A DNA stretch of 64,000 nucleotides from assembly GCF_003382365.1 (NCBI RefSeq), contig NZ_QTSU01000003.1, forward strand, positions 372,001 through 436,000, in the 5' to 3' direction. Source of the DNA: Lysobacter silvisoli (GTDB lineage: Bacteria > Pseudomonadota > Gammaproteobacteria > Xanthomonadales > Xanthomonadaceae). Positions within the stretch are counted from its first letter, which is position 1; every line of letters begins with the position of its first letter. A program made the position numbers and the translations under genes. The notes under the pieces were generated by a model that did no database searches, was not told where the DNA came from, and worked only from the letters and a program-made list of their open reading frames with translations. Of the stretch, positions 8,487 through 16,666 are shown in pieces.

Positions 8487-9463
8487 AATCCCCCCTGGTG
8501 ATCCTGGGCGCCACCGGCGGCATCGGCCGCGGCGTGGTCCGCGCCGCGCTCAAGGCCGGCTGGCCGGTGGTGGCCGTGGCCCGTGGCAACCGCGAGCTCA
8601 AGGCCCTGCAGGCCGCCTACCCGGGCGCCGACCTGACCACCGTGGCCGGTTCGGTGGCCAGCGACGCCGAAGGCGCCAAGCTCGCGCGCGCGCTGCGCAA
8701 GCTCGCCCGCCCGCTGGGCGGCGTGGTCGCGGCGGTGTGCGGCAGCAACGAGCGCGGCCGCCTGCTCGATCACCCGGCCGCGTTCCTGCGCCGCAAGCTC
8801 GACGAAGACCTGCTGCCGCACCTGGCCGCGGCCCGCCACCTGCTGCCGCTGCTGGCCGAAGGCGACCGCGGCGGCAGCTACGTGCTGATCGGCGGCCCCG
8901 GCAGCGAGCACCCCTGGGCCGGTTACGGCCACCGCTCGATCGGCGCCGCCGCGCTGCGCATGCTGGCGCGCGTGCTGCACGACGAGGCCCGGCAGATGTC
9001 GGTGCGGGTGCAGCTGCTCGCCGTCGACGTGCCGGTGCGCACCGAATTCAACGACTGCCATGCCTGCCCGGAATGGCCCACCGCGCTGTCGATCGGACAG
9101 CGCGCGGTGGCCCTGATCGAGCAGGCCGAACTTCGCAGCGAGCCGCCGCGCGCCATCGTGACGTATGCGCGCGCGCCGGGCCCCCTCTCGCTGCCCCCTT
9201 ATGCGGCCGACCTGTCCGACGACATCGACCGCGAACCCGCAAGGCCCGCGCCGTCCGCGCGGGCCCAGCCGCAGCCAGCGACCCAGACACCGGCGCCAGC
9301 GACCGTTGCACCCGAACCCGTCCCGGACCCGAACGCCGCGAGCGCAGGCTCGAATTCGGATAGCCCGGCCGACCCCAAAACGCAACGCTGTCTGCAGGAC
9401 GCCCGCGCGCTGCTGCACGCGATCACCGCTACCAAAACCAACCAGGAACCCTCCCCCCAATGA
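8483..9463 (+). CDS. SDR-type NAD(P)-binding protein, atypical active site
   Basis: This 326-residue protein has a Rossmann start ILGATGGIGRGVV (nucleotide loop 9-15), typical of short-chain dehydrogenases/reductases. The catalytic stretch reads AGYGHRSIGAAALRML, so the Lys of the YxxxK motif is replaced by Ser. It may bind a nucleotide without normal SDR catalysis. After about residue 240 comes a Pro/Ala-rich low-complexity region and then a short helical tail. Both ends overlap neighbours by ATGA (DUF2798 before, RND adaptor after), so it is tightly coupled to the efflux genes. The substrate is unknown. Confidence 0.78.
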   Translation: MKSPLVILGATGGIGRGVVRAALKAGWPVVAVARGNRELKALQAAYPGADLTTVAGSVASDAEGAKLARALRKLARPLGGVVAAVCGSNERGRLLDHPAAFLRRKLDEDLLPHLAAARHLLPLLAEGDRGGSYVLIGGPGSEHPWAGYGHRSIGAAALRMLARVLHDEARQMSVRVQLLAVDVPVRTEFNDCHACPEWPTALSIGQRAVALIEQAELRSEPPRAIVTYARAPGPLSLPPYAADLSDDIDREPARPAPSARAQPQPATQTPAPATVAPEPVPDPNAASAGSNSDSPADPKTQRCLQDARALLHAITATKTNQEPSPQ

Positions 9464-10686
9464 GCCCTCGTAAAGTCCTCGCCCGCTCCGGTCGCGCCGG
9501 CCCCGGGCTCCCCCTGCTCGCGCTGTCGGCGAGCGTACTCATCGCCCTGACCATCGCCGGCTGCGGCAGCCAGGCGGCCACCCCCGAGGCCGGCGCCATG
9601 CCGCCGCCGCCGGAGGTCAGCGTCGCCCAGGTGCTGAGCAAGCAGGTGCGCCAGTGGGACGAATTCACCGGCCGCGTCGCGGCGGTGGAATCGGTCGAAC
9701 TGCGTCCGCGCGTGAGCGGCTACGTAGAACGCGTCGTCTATCAGGAAGGCCAGGAGGTCAAGAAAGGCGACCTCCTGTTCGTGATCGACCAGCGCCGCTA
9801 CCGCGCCGAACTGGCCCAGGCTCAGGCCCAGCTGGAGCGCGCCCGCGCCGAAGCGCGCCTGGCCCAGACCCAGGACGCGCGCGCGCAGACCCTGGTCGAA
9901 GCCAAGGCGATCTCGCGCGAAGAGTTCGAAACCCGCCGCGCCGCGGCCACCCAGGGCAACGCCGCCGTGCGCGCGGCCGAAGCCGCGGTGGCATCGGCCC
10001 AGCTGGATCTGACCTTCACCGAAGTGCGCGCGCCGATCAGCGGCCGCGCCGGCCGCGCCCTGGTCACCGTGGGCAACCTGGCCTCGGCGGACTCGACCCT
10101 GCTGACCACCCTGGTCTCGCAGGATCCGATGTACGTCTACTTCGAAAGCGATGAGCAGACCCAGTCGCGCTACAACGAACTGGCCCGCAAGGGCGAGCGT
10201 GCCGACAGCAAGAACCCGGTCCGCGTGGGCCTGGCCAGCGAAACCGGCTACCCGCACGAAGGCGTGGTCGACTTCACCGACAACCAGATCGACCCGACCA
10301 CCGGCACCATCCGCGCCCGCGCGGTGCTGCCCAACCCGGACCGCCAGTTCATCCCCGGCATGTTCGCGCGCGTGCAGCTGGAAGGCAGCGGCGACTTCAA
10401 GGCCATGCTGATCGACGACAAGGCCGTGCTGACCGACCAGGACCGCAAGTACGTCTACGTGCTCGGCGGCAAGGGCGAGGCGGTGCGCAAGGACGTGGTC
10501 CTGGGCCGCATGATCGACGGTCTGCGCGTGGTCCAGTCGGGCCTGGCGGCGAACGACAAGGTGATCGTGCACGGCGTGCAGAAGATCTTCTTCCCCGGCA
10601 TGCCGGTGTCGCCCAAGACCATCGCCATGGGCGCGCCCGCGCCGGTGCCGGGCCAGCCCGTCGCCAGCACGGCCGGAGCCAAGTGA
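9460..10686 (+). CDS. RND efflux periplasmic adaptor lipoprotein (MexE/AcrA type)
   Basis: This 408-residue membrane fusion protein links an RND pump to an outer-membrane channel in the periplasm. The N-terminus is a lipoprotein signal with lipobox IAGC and acylated Cys35. Next come the barrel-sandwich part (VSGYVERVVYQEGQEVKKGD), a coiled-coil hairpin rich in Ala, Gln, Glu and Arg (about 115-185), and beta-barrel and membrane-proximal domains (ITGIT-like region DPTTGTIRARAVLPN). The start overlaps the SDR stop by ATGA. A 229-base gap with a palindromic repeat and two hairpins separates it from the pump gene. Confidence 0.94.
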   Translation: MSPRKVLARSGRAGPGLPLLALSASVLIALTIAGCGSQAATPEAGAMPPPPEVSVAQVLSKQVRQWDEFTGRVAAVESVELRPRVSGYVERVVYQEGQEVKKGDLLFVIDQRRYRAELAQAQAQLERARAEARLAQTQDARAQTLVEAKAISREEFETRRAAATQGNAAVRAAEAAVASAQLDLTFTEVRAPISGRAGRALVTVGNLASADSTLLTTLVSQDPMYVYFESDEQTQSRYNELARKGERADSKNPVRVGLASETGYPHEGVVDFTDNQIDPTTGTIRARAVLPNPDRQFIPGMFARVQLEGSGDFKAMLIDDKAVLTDQDRKYVYVLGGKGEAVRKDVVLGRMIDGLRVVQSGLAANDKVIVHGVQKIFFPGMPVSPKTIAMGAPAPVPGQPVASTAGAK

Positions 10687-10731
10687 CCGGTACGACACGC
10701 TGAACCCTGGGATCCTCCGAAAGCCCTGATC

Positions 10732-10817
10732 CGTCATCCCCGCGAAGGCGGGGATCCAGGGCTCTTCGGGCGAGAACGCTAGACGCTCTGGGTTCCCGCC
10801 TGCGCGGGAACGACGGG
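10732..10817. repeat. paired REP-like element (CGTCATCCCCGCG family)
   Basis: The left unit, CGTCATCCCCGCGAAGGCGG and on, forms one hairpin. The right unit, GGGTTCCCGCCTGCGCGGGA then ACGACGG, forms an inverted partner. The element sits inside the efflux operon, between adaptor and pump genes. Related elements lie at 29827, 31362 and 58176. Confidence 0.75.
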
Positions 10818-10853
10818 CAAAAGCAGGGCGCGCTCGAAGGTTTCCGCAATCAA

Positions 10854-10900
10854 GGCCGTCGCTTTGGCGACGGCCGGGGACTCATGCGGCTGCAAGCCGC
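10854..10900 (+). promoter_or_regulatory. double hairpin just upstream of the RND pump gene
   Basis: GGCCGTCGC-TTTG-GCGACGGCC (10854-10875) is a perfect 9-bp stem. GCGGCT-GCA-AGCCGC (10886-10900) is a perfect 6-bp stem. The RBS (AAGGA) and the pump ATG follow within 16 bases. With no T-tract, these may protect or process mRNA rather than terminate it. Confidence 0.45.
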
Positions 10901-10915
10901 ACCAAGGAATCCGTT

Positions 10916-13900
10916 ATGGACTTTTCCAAGTTTTTCATCGATAGACCGATCTTCGCCGCGGTGCTGTCGATCGTGATCTTCGCCGCCGGCCTGATCGCGA
11001 TACCGATCCTGCCGATCAGCGAATATCCCGAAGTCGTGCCGCCGTCGGTGATGGTGCGCACCGTGTACCCGGGCGCCAACCCGAAGGTGATCGCCGAGAC
11101 CGTGGCCACGCCGCTGGAGGAAGCGATCAACGGCGTGGAGGACATGATGTACATCAAGTCCGTCGCCGGCTCCGACGGCGTACTGGCCATCACCGTCACC
11201 TTCCGCCCCGGCACCGACCCCGACGACGCGGCGGTACGCGTGCAGAACCGGGTCAGCCAGGCGCTGGCGCGATTGCCCGAGGACGTGCGCCGGCAAGGCG
11301 TGACGACCCAGAAGCAGGCGCCGGTGTTCCTGATGGTGGTGCACCTGACCTCGCCCAACGGCAAGTACGACACCCTGTACCTGCGCAACTACGCCCGCCT
11401 GCACGTCAAGGATTCCCTGGCGCGCCTGCAGGGCGTGGGCGACGCGCAGATCTTCGGCGGCGGCGACTACGCCATGCGCGTGTGGCTGGACCCGGACAAG
11501 ATCGCCTCGCGCGGCCTGACCGCCGGCGACGTGCTGCGCGCCATGCGCGAGCAGAACGTGCAGGTCTCGGCCGGCCAGCTCGGCGCCGAGCCCATGCCCA
11601 ACAGCGACTTCCTGACCCTGATCAACGCCAAGGGCCGCCTGCAGAGCGAGGAAGAGTTCGGCAACATCGTGGTCAAGAGCGGCAGCGATGGCGAGATCGT
11701 GCGCCTGTCCGACGTCGCCCGCCTGGAACTGGGCGCCGGCGACTACAGCCTGCGCTCGCAGCTGGACGGCAAGAACGCGGTCGGCATCGGCATCTTCCAG
11801 TCGCCGGGCGCCAACGCCCTGGAGATCCAGGAGCAGGTGATCGCCAACATGGATCGCCTGTCCAAGACCTTCCCGGAAGGTATCAAGTACGAAGCCGTGT
11901 ACGACACCACCATCTTCGTGCGCGACTCGATCAAGGCCGTGGTCACCACGCTGCTGGAAGCGATCGCGCTGGTGGTGCTGGTGGTGATCCTGTTCCTGCA
12001 GACCTGGCGCGCCTCGATCATCCCGCTGCTGGCCGTGCCGGTCTCGGTGGTGGGCACCTTCGCCGCCCTGTACCTGCTGGGCTTCTCGATCAACACCCTG
12101 ACCCTGTTCGGACTGGTGCTGGCGATCGGCATCGTGGTCGACGACGCGATCGTGGTGGTGGAGAACGTCGAGCGCAACATCGAGGAAGGCCTGACTCCGC
12201 TGGCCGCGGCGCACCAGGCGATGAAGGAAGTGTCCGGCCCGATCGTGGCGATCGCGCTGGTGCTGTGCGCGGTGTTCGTGCCGATGGCGTTCCTGTCCGG
12301 CGTGACCGGTCAGTTCTACAAGCAGTTCGCGGTGACCATCGCCATCTCGACGGTGATCTCGGCGATCAACTCGCTGACCCTGTCGCCGGCCCTGGCCGCG
12401 CGCCTGCTCAAGCCGCACGGCGCCGAGAAGGACGCCCCCTCGCGCCTGATCGACCGCTTGTTCGGCTGGATCTTCCGTCCGTTCAACCGCTTCTTCGCGA
12501 CCAGCTCGCAGAAGTACCAGGGCGCGGTCAAGCGCACCCTGGGCAAGCGCGGCGCGGTGTTCGTGGTCTATGCGGTGCTGCTGGTGGCCACCGGCCTTAT
12601 GTTCAAGATCGTGCCGGCCGGCTTCATCCCGCTGCAGGACAAGCTGTACCTGATCGCCGCGGTCAAGCTGCCGGAAGGCTCCTCGATCGCGCGCACCGAT
12701 GCCCTGCTGAAGAAGGTGACCGACATCGCCGGCAAGATCGACGGCGTGCAGAACACCATGGCCTTCCCCGGCCTGAACGCGGTGCAGTTCACCAACACGC
12801 CCAACACCGGCGTGGCGTTCCTGCCGCTCAAGCCCTTCAGCGAGCGTAGCCGCAGCGCGGTGGAGATCACAGCCGAGCTCAACCAGAAGATCGGCGGCTT
12901 CCAGGAAGGCTTCACCTTCGCCCTGATGCCGCCGCCGATCCTGGGCCTGGGCAACGGCGCCGGCTACCAGATGTTCATCGAGGACCGCAGCAACCTGGGT
13001 TACGGCGCGCTGCAGAACGCGGTCAGCGGCTTCCAGGGCGCGATCATGCAGACCCCGGGCATGGGCTACGCCAACAGCACCTACCAGGCCAACGTGCCCC
13101 AGCTCGACGCCGAAGTCGACCGGGTCAAGGCCAAGGCGCAGGGCGTGCCGCTGACCGAGCTGTTCGACACCCTGCAGACCTACCTGGGTTCGGCCTACGT
13201 CAACGACTTCAACCAGTTCGGCCGCACCTGGCAGGTCATCGCCCAGGCCGACGGTTCGTTCCGCGACAGCGTCGAGGACATCGCCAACCTGCGTACCCGC
13301 AACGACCGCGGCGAGATGGTGCCGATCGGTTCGATGGTCAACGTCAAGCAGACCTTCGGCCCCGACCCGGTGCTGCGCTACAACGGCTACCCGGCCGCCG
13401 ACATCGCCGGCGACGTGGACCCGCGCATCATGTCCTCCGCCCAGGCGATGGATGTGGTCAAGGACGTGGCCGCCAAGGTGCTGCCGCACGGCATGGAAAT
13501 CGAATGGACCGACCTGAGCTACCAGCAGGCCAGTCAGGGCAATGCCGCGCTGATCGTGTTCCCGCTGGCCATCCTGCTCGCGTTCCTGGTCCTGGCCGCG
13601 CTGTACGAAAGCTGGACCCTGCCGCTGGCGGTGATCCTGATCGTGCCCATGTGCATGCTCTCGGCGCTGCTGGGCGTGTGGGCCACCGGCGGCGACAACA
13701 ACGTGTTCGTGCAGGTGGGCCTGGTCGTGCTGATGGGCCTGGCCTGTAAGAACGCGATCCTGATCGTCGAGTTCGCCCGCGAACTGGAACTGCAGGGCAA
13801 GGGCATCATCGAGTCGGCGCTGGAAGCATGCCGCCTGCGTCTGCGCCCGATCGTGATGACCTCGATCGCGTTCATCGCCGGCACCGTGCCGCTGGTGCTC

Positions 13901-14080
13901 TCGCACGGCGCCGGCGCGGAGATCCGCTCGGTCACCGGCATCACCGTGTTCGCCGGCATGCTGGGCGTGACCCTGTTCGGCCTGTTCCTGACCCCGGTGT
14001 TCTACGTCGCCCTGCGCAAGCTGGCCGGCAGCAAGCCGCTGGTGAACCACTCGGCCGAGCACGCCACCGCCCACGCCTGA
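10916..14080 (+). CDS. RND multidrug efflux pump, inner-membrane permease (MexF/AcrB type)
   Basis: This 1054-residue HAE1-family RND transporter is a proton-driven drug/H+ antiporter. It begins MDFSKFFIDRPIFAAVLSIV, the standard first transmembrane helix. It has two large periplasmic loops and 12 expected membrane helices. The proton-relay pair is D409-D410 in IGIVVDDAIVVVEN (AcrB D407/D408). The C-terminal helices (LAILLAFLVLAALYESW, FFxLFLTPVFYV-like end) are intact. The start has AAGGA eight bases upstream. With the adaptor before it and the OMF after the next SDR, it forms a complete tripartite pump, most like MexEF-OprN. Substrates cannot be told from sequence. Confidence 0.95.
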   Translation: MDFSKFFIDRPIFAAVLSIVIFAAGLIAIPILPISEYPEVVPPSVMVRTVYPGANPKVIAETVATPLEEAINGVEDMMYIKSVAGSDGVLAITVTFRPGTDPDDAAVRVQNRVSQALARLPEDVRRQGVTTQKQAPVFLMVVHLTSPNGKYDTLYLRNYARLHVKDSLARLQGVGDAQIFGGGDYAMRVWLDPDKIASRGLTAGDVLRAMREQNVQVSAGQLGAEPMPNSDFLTLINAKGRLQSEEEFGNIVVKSGSDGEIVRLSDVARLELGAGDYSLRSQLDGKNAVGIGIFQSPGANALEIQEQVIANMDRLSKTFPEGIKYEAVYDTTIFVRDSIKAVVTTLLEAIALVVLVVILFLQTWRASIIPLLAVPVSVVGTFAALYLLGFSINTLTLFGLVLAIGIVVDDAIVVVENVERNIEEGLTPLAAAHQAMKEVSGPIVAIALVLCAVFVPMAFLSGVTGQFYKQFAVTIAISTVISAINSLTLSPALAARLLKPHGAEKDAPSRLIDRLFGWIFRPFNRFFATSSQKYQGAVKRTLGKRGAVFVVYAVLLVATGLMFKIVPAGFIPLQDKLYLIAAVKLPEGSSIARTDALLKKVTDIAGKIDGVQNTMAFPGLNAVQFTNTPNTGVAFLPLKPFSERSRSAVEITAELNQKIGGFQEGFTFALMPPPILGLGNGAGYQMFIEDRSNLGYGALQNAVSGFQGAIMQTPGMGYANSTYQANVPQLDAEVDRVKAKAQGVPLTELFDTLQTYLGSAYVNDFNQFGRTWQVIAQADGSFRDSVEDIANLRTRNDRGEMVPIGSMVNVKQTFGPDPVLRYNGYPAADIAGDVDPRIMSSAQAMDVVKDVAAKVLPHGMEIEWTDLSYQQASQGNAALIVFPLAILLAFLVLAALYESWTLPLAVILIVPMCMLSALLGVWATGGDNNVFVQVGLVVLMGLACKNAILIVEFARELELQGKGIIESALEACRLRLRPIVMTSIAFIAGTVPLVLSHGAGAEIRSVTGITVFAGMLGVTLFGLFLTPVFYVALRKLAGSKPLVNHSAEHATAHA

Positions 14081-14098
14081 GCACCACATCGCCACCAC

Positions 14099-14150
14099 GC
14101 CCGGCGGCGGATCGGTTCCGTCGCCGGGCAGACGCGGCCCGCGCCGCGTC
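14099..14150 (+). promoter_or_regulatory. double hairpin upstream of the second SDR gene
   Basis: GCCCGGCG (14099-14106) pairs with CGCCGGGC (14122-14129), and GACGCGGC-CCGC-GCCGCGTC (14131-14150) is a perfect 8-bp stem. As before the pump gene, two hairpins precede a CAAGGAAT ribosome-binding site, with no T-tract. Confidence 0.45.
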
Positions 14151-14176
14151 CCCATCACGAATCAAGGAATTCCCCC

Positions 14177-14914
14177 ATGGCTAACTCCAACGGCAACAAG
14201 ATCGCGCTGGTCACCGGCGCCACCCGCGGCATCGGCTTCGAGACCGTGCGCCAGCTCGCCAGCCAGGGCGTGCACGTGCTGCTGGCCGGCCGCGATCGCG
14301 GCAAGGCGGTGGACGCCGCGCTCAAGCTGCAGTCCGAAGGCCTGCCGGTCGAAGCGATCGCGCTGGACGTGACCAGCGACAGCAGCATCGCCGCCGCCGC
14401 CGAGGAAGTCGCGGCCAAGCACGGCCGCCTGGACATCCTGGTCAACAACGCCGGCGTGTTCCGCGACGACGGCACGCTCAAGCCCTCGCAGCAAAGCCTG
14501 GACGTGTGGCTGGGCACCTTCAACACCAACCTGTTCGGCCTGATCGCCACCACCCAGGCCTTCCTGCCGCTGCTGCACAAGTCGCCGGGCGCGCGCATCG
14601 TCAACGTGTCCAGCATCCTGGGCTCGATCGCGCTGCATCAGGACCCGGCCTCGCCGATCTACAACTACAAGGTGCCGGCCTACAACGTGTCCAAGACCGC
14701 GGTGAACGCCTGGACCGCACACCTGGCCTACGAACTGCGCGAGACCCCGCACAAGGTCAACACCATCCACCCCGGCTCGGTGCTGACCGACATGAACGCG
14801 CAGGGCGATCTCAGCGTCGAAGACGGCGCGCGCACTAGCGTGCGCCTGGCCCTGATCGACGAAGCCGGCCCCAACGGCGGCTACTTCCACTTCGAGGAAA
14901 CCCTGCCATGGTGA
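14177..14914 (+). CDS. SDR family NADP(H)-dependent oxidoreductase
   Basis: This 245-residue classical short-chain dehydrogenase/reductase has all motifs intact: the cofactor loop TGATRGIG (about 14-21), NNAG (about 90-93), the active Ser in VNVSSILGS, and Tyr-Lys in YNVSKTAVNAW. It resembles carbonyl-reductase-like SDRs that reduce reactive carbonyls or quinones. It lies between the RND pump and the OMF gene and overlaps the OMF start (ATGGTGA, 14908-14914), so it belongs to the efflux operon. A role in reducing the electrophiles that the pump exports is inference, by analogy with oxidoreductase genes near mexEF-oprN. Confidence 0.9.
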   Translation: MANSNGNKIALVTGATRGIGFETVRQLASQGVHVLLAGRDRGKAVDAALKLQSEGLPVEAIALDVTSDSSIAAAAEEVAAKHGRLDILVNNAGVFRDDGTLKPSQQSLDVWLGTFNTNLFGLIATTQAFLPLLHKSPGARIVNVSSILGSIALHQDPASPIYNYKVPAYNVSKTAVNAWTAHLAYELRETPHKVNTIHPGSVLTDMNAQGDLSVEDGARTSVRLALIDEAGPNGGYFHFEETLPW

Positions 14915-16365
14915 TCCGTACCCTAGCTTTGGGCGTGGCGGCGGCCTTGCTGGCCGCCTGCGCGGTCGGTCCCGACTACGTGCGCCCGACCCTGGCCACG
15001 CCGGAAGGCTTCGCCCATGCCGGCGAAACCACGGCCGCGGCCGAGGCCGACGGCACCGCCGTGCCGGAGACCGACGCCGAGTTCTGGCGCGCGTTCAACG
15101 ACCCGATGCTGACCCAGCTGGTCGAGGAATCGCTATCGGCCAACCACGATCTGCGCATCGCGCTGTCGCGTTACGACCGCGCCAATGCGTTGCTGCGCGG
15201 CGCCAAGTTCGACCGCTTCCCCACCATCACCGCCAGCGCCAACGGCCAGGACGCGCGCTCCAGCAGCGACCAGATGCCGGGCGTGGACCGCGCCGGCCGC
15301 GACAACGAAAGCTACAGCGCGGCGGCCAACGTCAGCTGGGAGCTGGACCTGTTCGGCCGCGTGCGCCGCAACGTGGAGGCGCAGCGCGCCGACACCTGGG
15401 CCAGCGCCGCCGACCTGCAGGCGCTGCAGGTCAGCATCGTCGGTGAGGTGGCCAGCACCTACGTCGACCTGCGCGGTTTGCAGGAACGTCTGCGCGTGGC
15501 CCGCGGCAATGCCGACAACCAGCGCGAGACCTTGCGCCTGGTGCAGGCGCGCTTCGACGCCGGCCGCGACAGCGAGTTCGACACCTCGCGCGCCCGCGCC
15601 CAGCTGGAAGCGACCCTGTCGCGGGTGCCGGCGCTGGAAGCGCAGGTGGCCGTGGCCATGCACCGCCTGGCGGTGCTGACCGGCCGCACGCCCGATGCGC
15701 TGATCGCGCAGCTGGACACCCAACAGGCCCTGCCGACGCTGCCGGCACGTCTGGACGCGGGCACGCCGGGCGACCTGCTGCGCCGCCGCCCCGACGTGGC
15801 CGCGGCCGAGCACCGCCTGCACGCGTCCACCGCGCGCATCGGCGTGGCCACCGCCGACCTGTTCCCGCGCTTCACCCTGGGCGGGCTGATCGGCAGCCAG
15901 GCCGTGGACACCAGCGCCTTGTTCGAACGCGCCAGCGAAACCCGTCTGGTCGCGCTGGGCATCGACTGGTCGTTCCTGGACATCGGCCGGGTGCGCGCGC
16001 GCATCGCCGCCAGCGACGCCGACGCCGCGGGCGAACTCGCGCGTTACCAGCAGACCGTGCTGCTGGCGCTGGAGGACACCGAGAACGCGCTGGTGCGTTA
16101 CGGCCGCGCGCGGGTCGAGGACGGTCATCTGGAGCGCGCGGCGATCGACAGCTCGCGCGCGGCCCAGCTGGCGCGCGTGCGTTACGAGGCCGGCGCGGCC
16201 GACCTGCTGGAAGTGCTCGATGCCGAGCGCACCCAGCTGCAGGCGCAGGACGCGTTCGCCGACGGCCGCACCCGCAGCGTCAACGGCGCGGTCGCGTTGT
16301 ACAAGGCGCTGGCCGGCGGCTGGTCGTCGCGCACGCCGCTGCGCGAGGACGTGGCTTCGCGTTGA
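14908..16365 (+). CDS. outer-membrane efflux channel lipoprotein (OprM/NodT type)
   Basis: This 485-residue TolC-like outer-membrane factor of the NodT/OprM lipoprotein class has a signal peptide with lipobox LAAC (Cys18) followed by AVGPDYVRP, the signature N-terminus. Two repeated alpha-barrel/coil halves follow (conserved NHDLRIALSRYDRA and LLRRRPDVAAAEHRL). It completes the tripartite pump. The start overlaps the preceding SDR stop, and a strong terminator follows 36 bases after the stop, so this is the end of the operon. Confidence 0.95.
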   Translation: MVIRTLALGVAAALLAACAVGPDYVRPTLATPEGFAHAGETTAAAEADGTAVPETDAEFWRAFNDPMLTQLVEESLSANHDLRIALSRYDRANALLRGAKFDRFPTITASANGQDARSSSDQMPGVDRAGRDNESYSAAANVSWELDLFGRVRRNVEAQRADTWASAADLQALQVSIVGEVASTYVDLRGLQERLRVARGNADNQRETLRLVQARFDAGRDSEFDTSRARAQLEATLSRVPALEAQVAVAMHRLAVLTGRTPDALIAQLDTQQALPTLPARLDAGTPGDLLRRRPDVAAAEHRLHASTARIGVATADLFPRFTLGGLIGSQAVDTSALFERASETRLVALGIDWSFLDIGRVRARIAASDADAAGELARYQQTVLLALEDTENALVRYGRARVEDGHLERAAIDSSRAAQLARVRYEAGAADLLEVLDAERTQLQAQDAFADGRTRSVNGAVALYKALAGGWSSRTPLREDVASR

Positions 16366-16400
16366 TCCGTGGTTTCGCGGCGGCCGGCCCGGCCGCCGCA

Positions 16401-16432
16401 CGGCCCGCCTCCTGGTTGGCGGGCCGGCTTTT
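16401..16432 (+). terminator. Rho-independent terminator of the efflux operon
   Basis: CGGCCCGCC (16401-16409) pairs perfectly with GGCGGGCCG (16418-16426) and is followed by GCTTTT. It lies directly after the OMF gene. Confidence 0.8.
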
Positions 16433-16641
16433 GCTTCCCTAACCCCTGATCGCCAGCGGTAGCGGGGTTGGGGCGAGGCGCGCGAAGCGACGATCGCGCG
16501 CCGGCAGTCGATTTCGTCCTCTTCGCCGACGGCTCGGCGAGCGGTGCAGGTCCCTCCCCTCGCATGCGCCGCCGCCGCTCCGTCGGTTTTTCTTTGCTTG
16601 CCGCAAAGCCGTGCGCTCACGCGCGCGCCGGCGGCAGACGC
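16433..16641. other. intergenic DNA before the receptor triplet
   Basis: This is the rest of the 301-base gap between the OMF gene and the first 7TMR-DISM gene. The frame of the next gene is open here, but the stretch has no signal peptide or similarity I can recognise. The real start is placed at 16667, where a signal peptide begins. Confidence 0.5.
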
Positions 16642-16647
16642 TAGACT
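16642..16647 (+). promoter_or_regulatory. -10-like hexamer TAGACT
   Basis: CTAGACTGC lies 19 bases before the chosen start of the first receptor gene. The same hexamer precedes both sister genes and several others in the window. No good -35 is visible. Confidence 0.4.
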
Positions 16648-16666
16648 GCCCGCGGTGTTTGCGGGG

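Noticed and set aside
9460-10686. resistance role for a named drug for the RND pump or the TetA-like exporter
   Set aside because: Family membership shows transport type only; substrates cannot be assigned from this sequence.
10850-14158. 1102-codon open frame antisense to the RND pump gene
   Set aside because: His/Gln/Arg-rich shadow of a well-motifed pump gene; no family resemblance.
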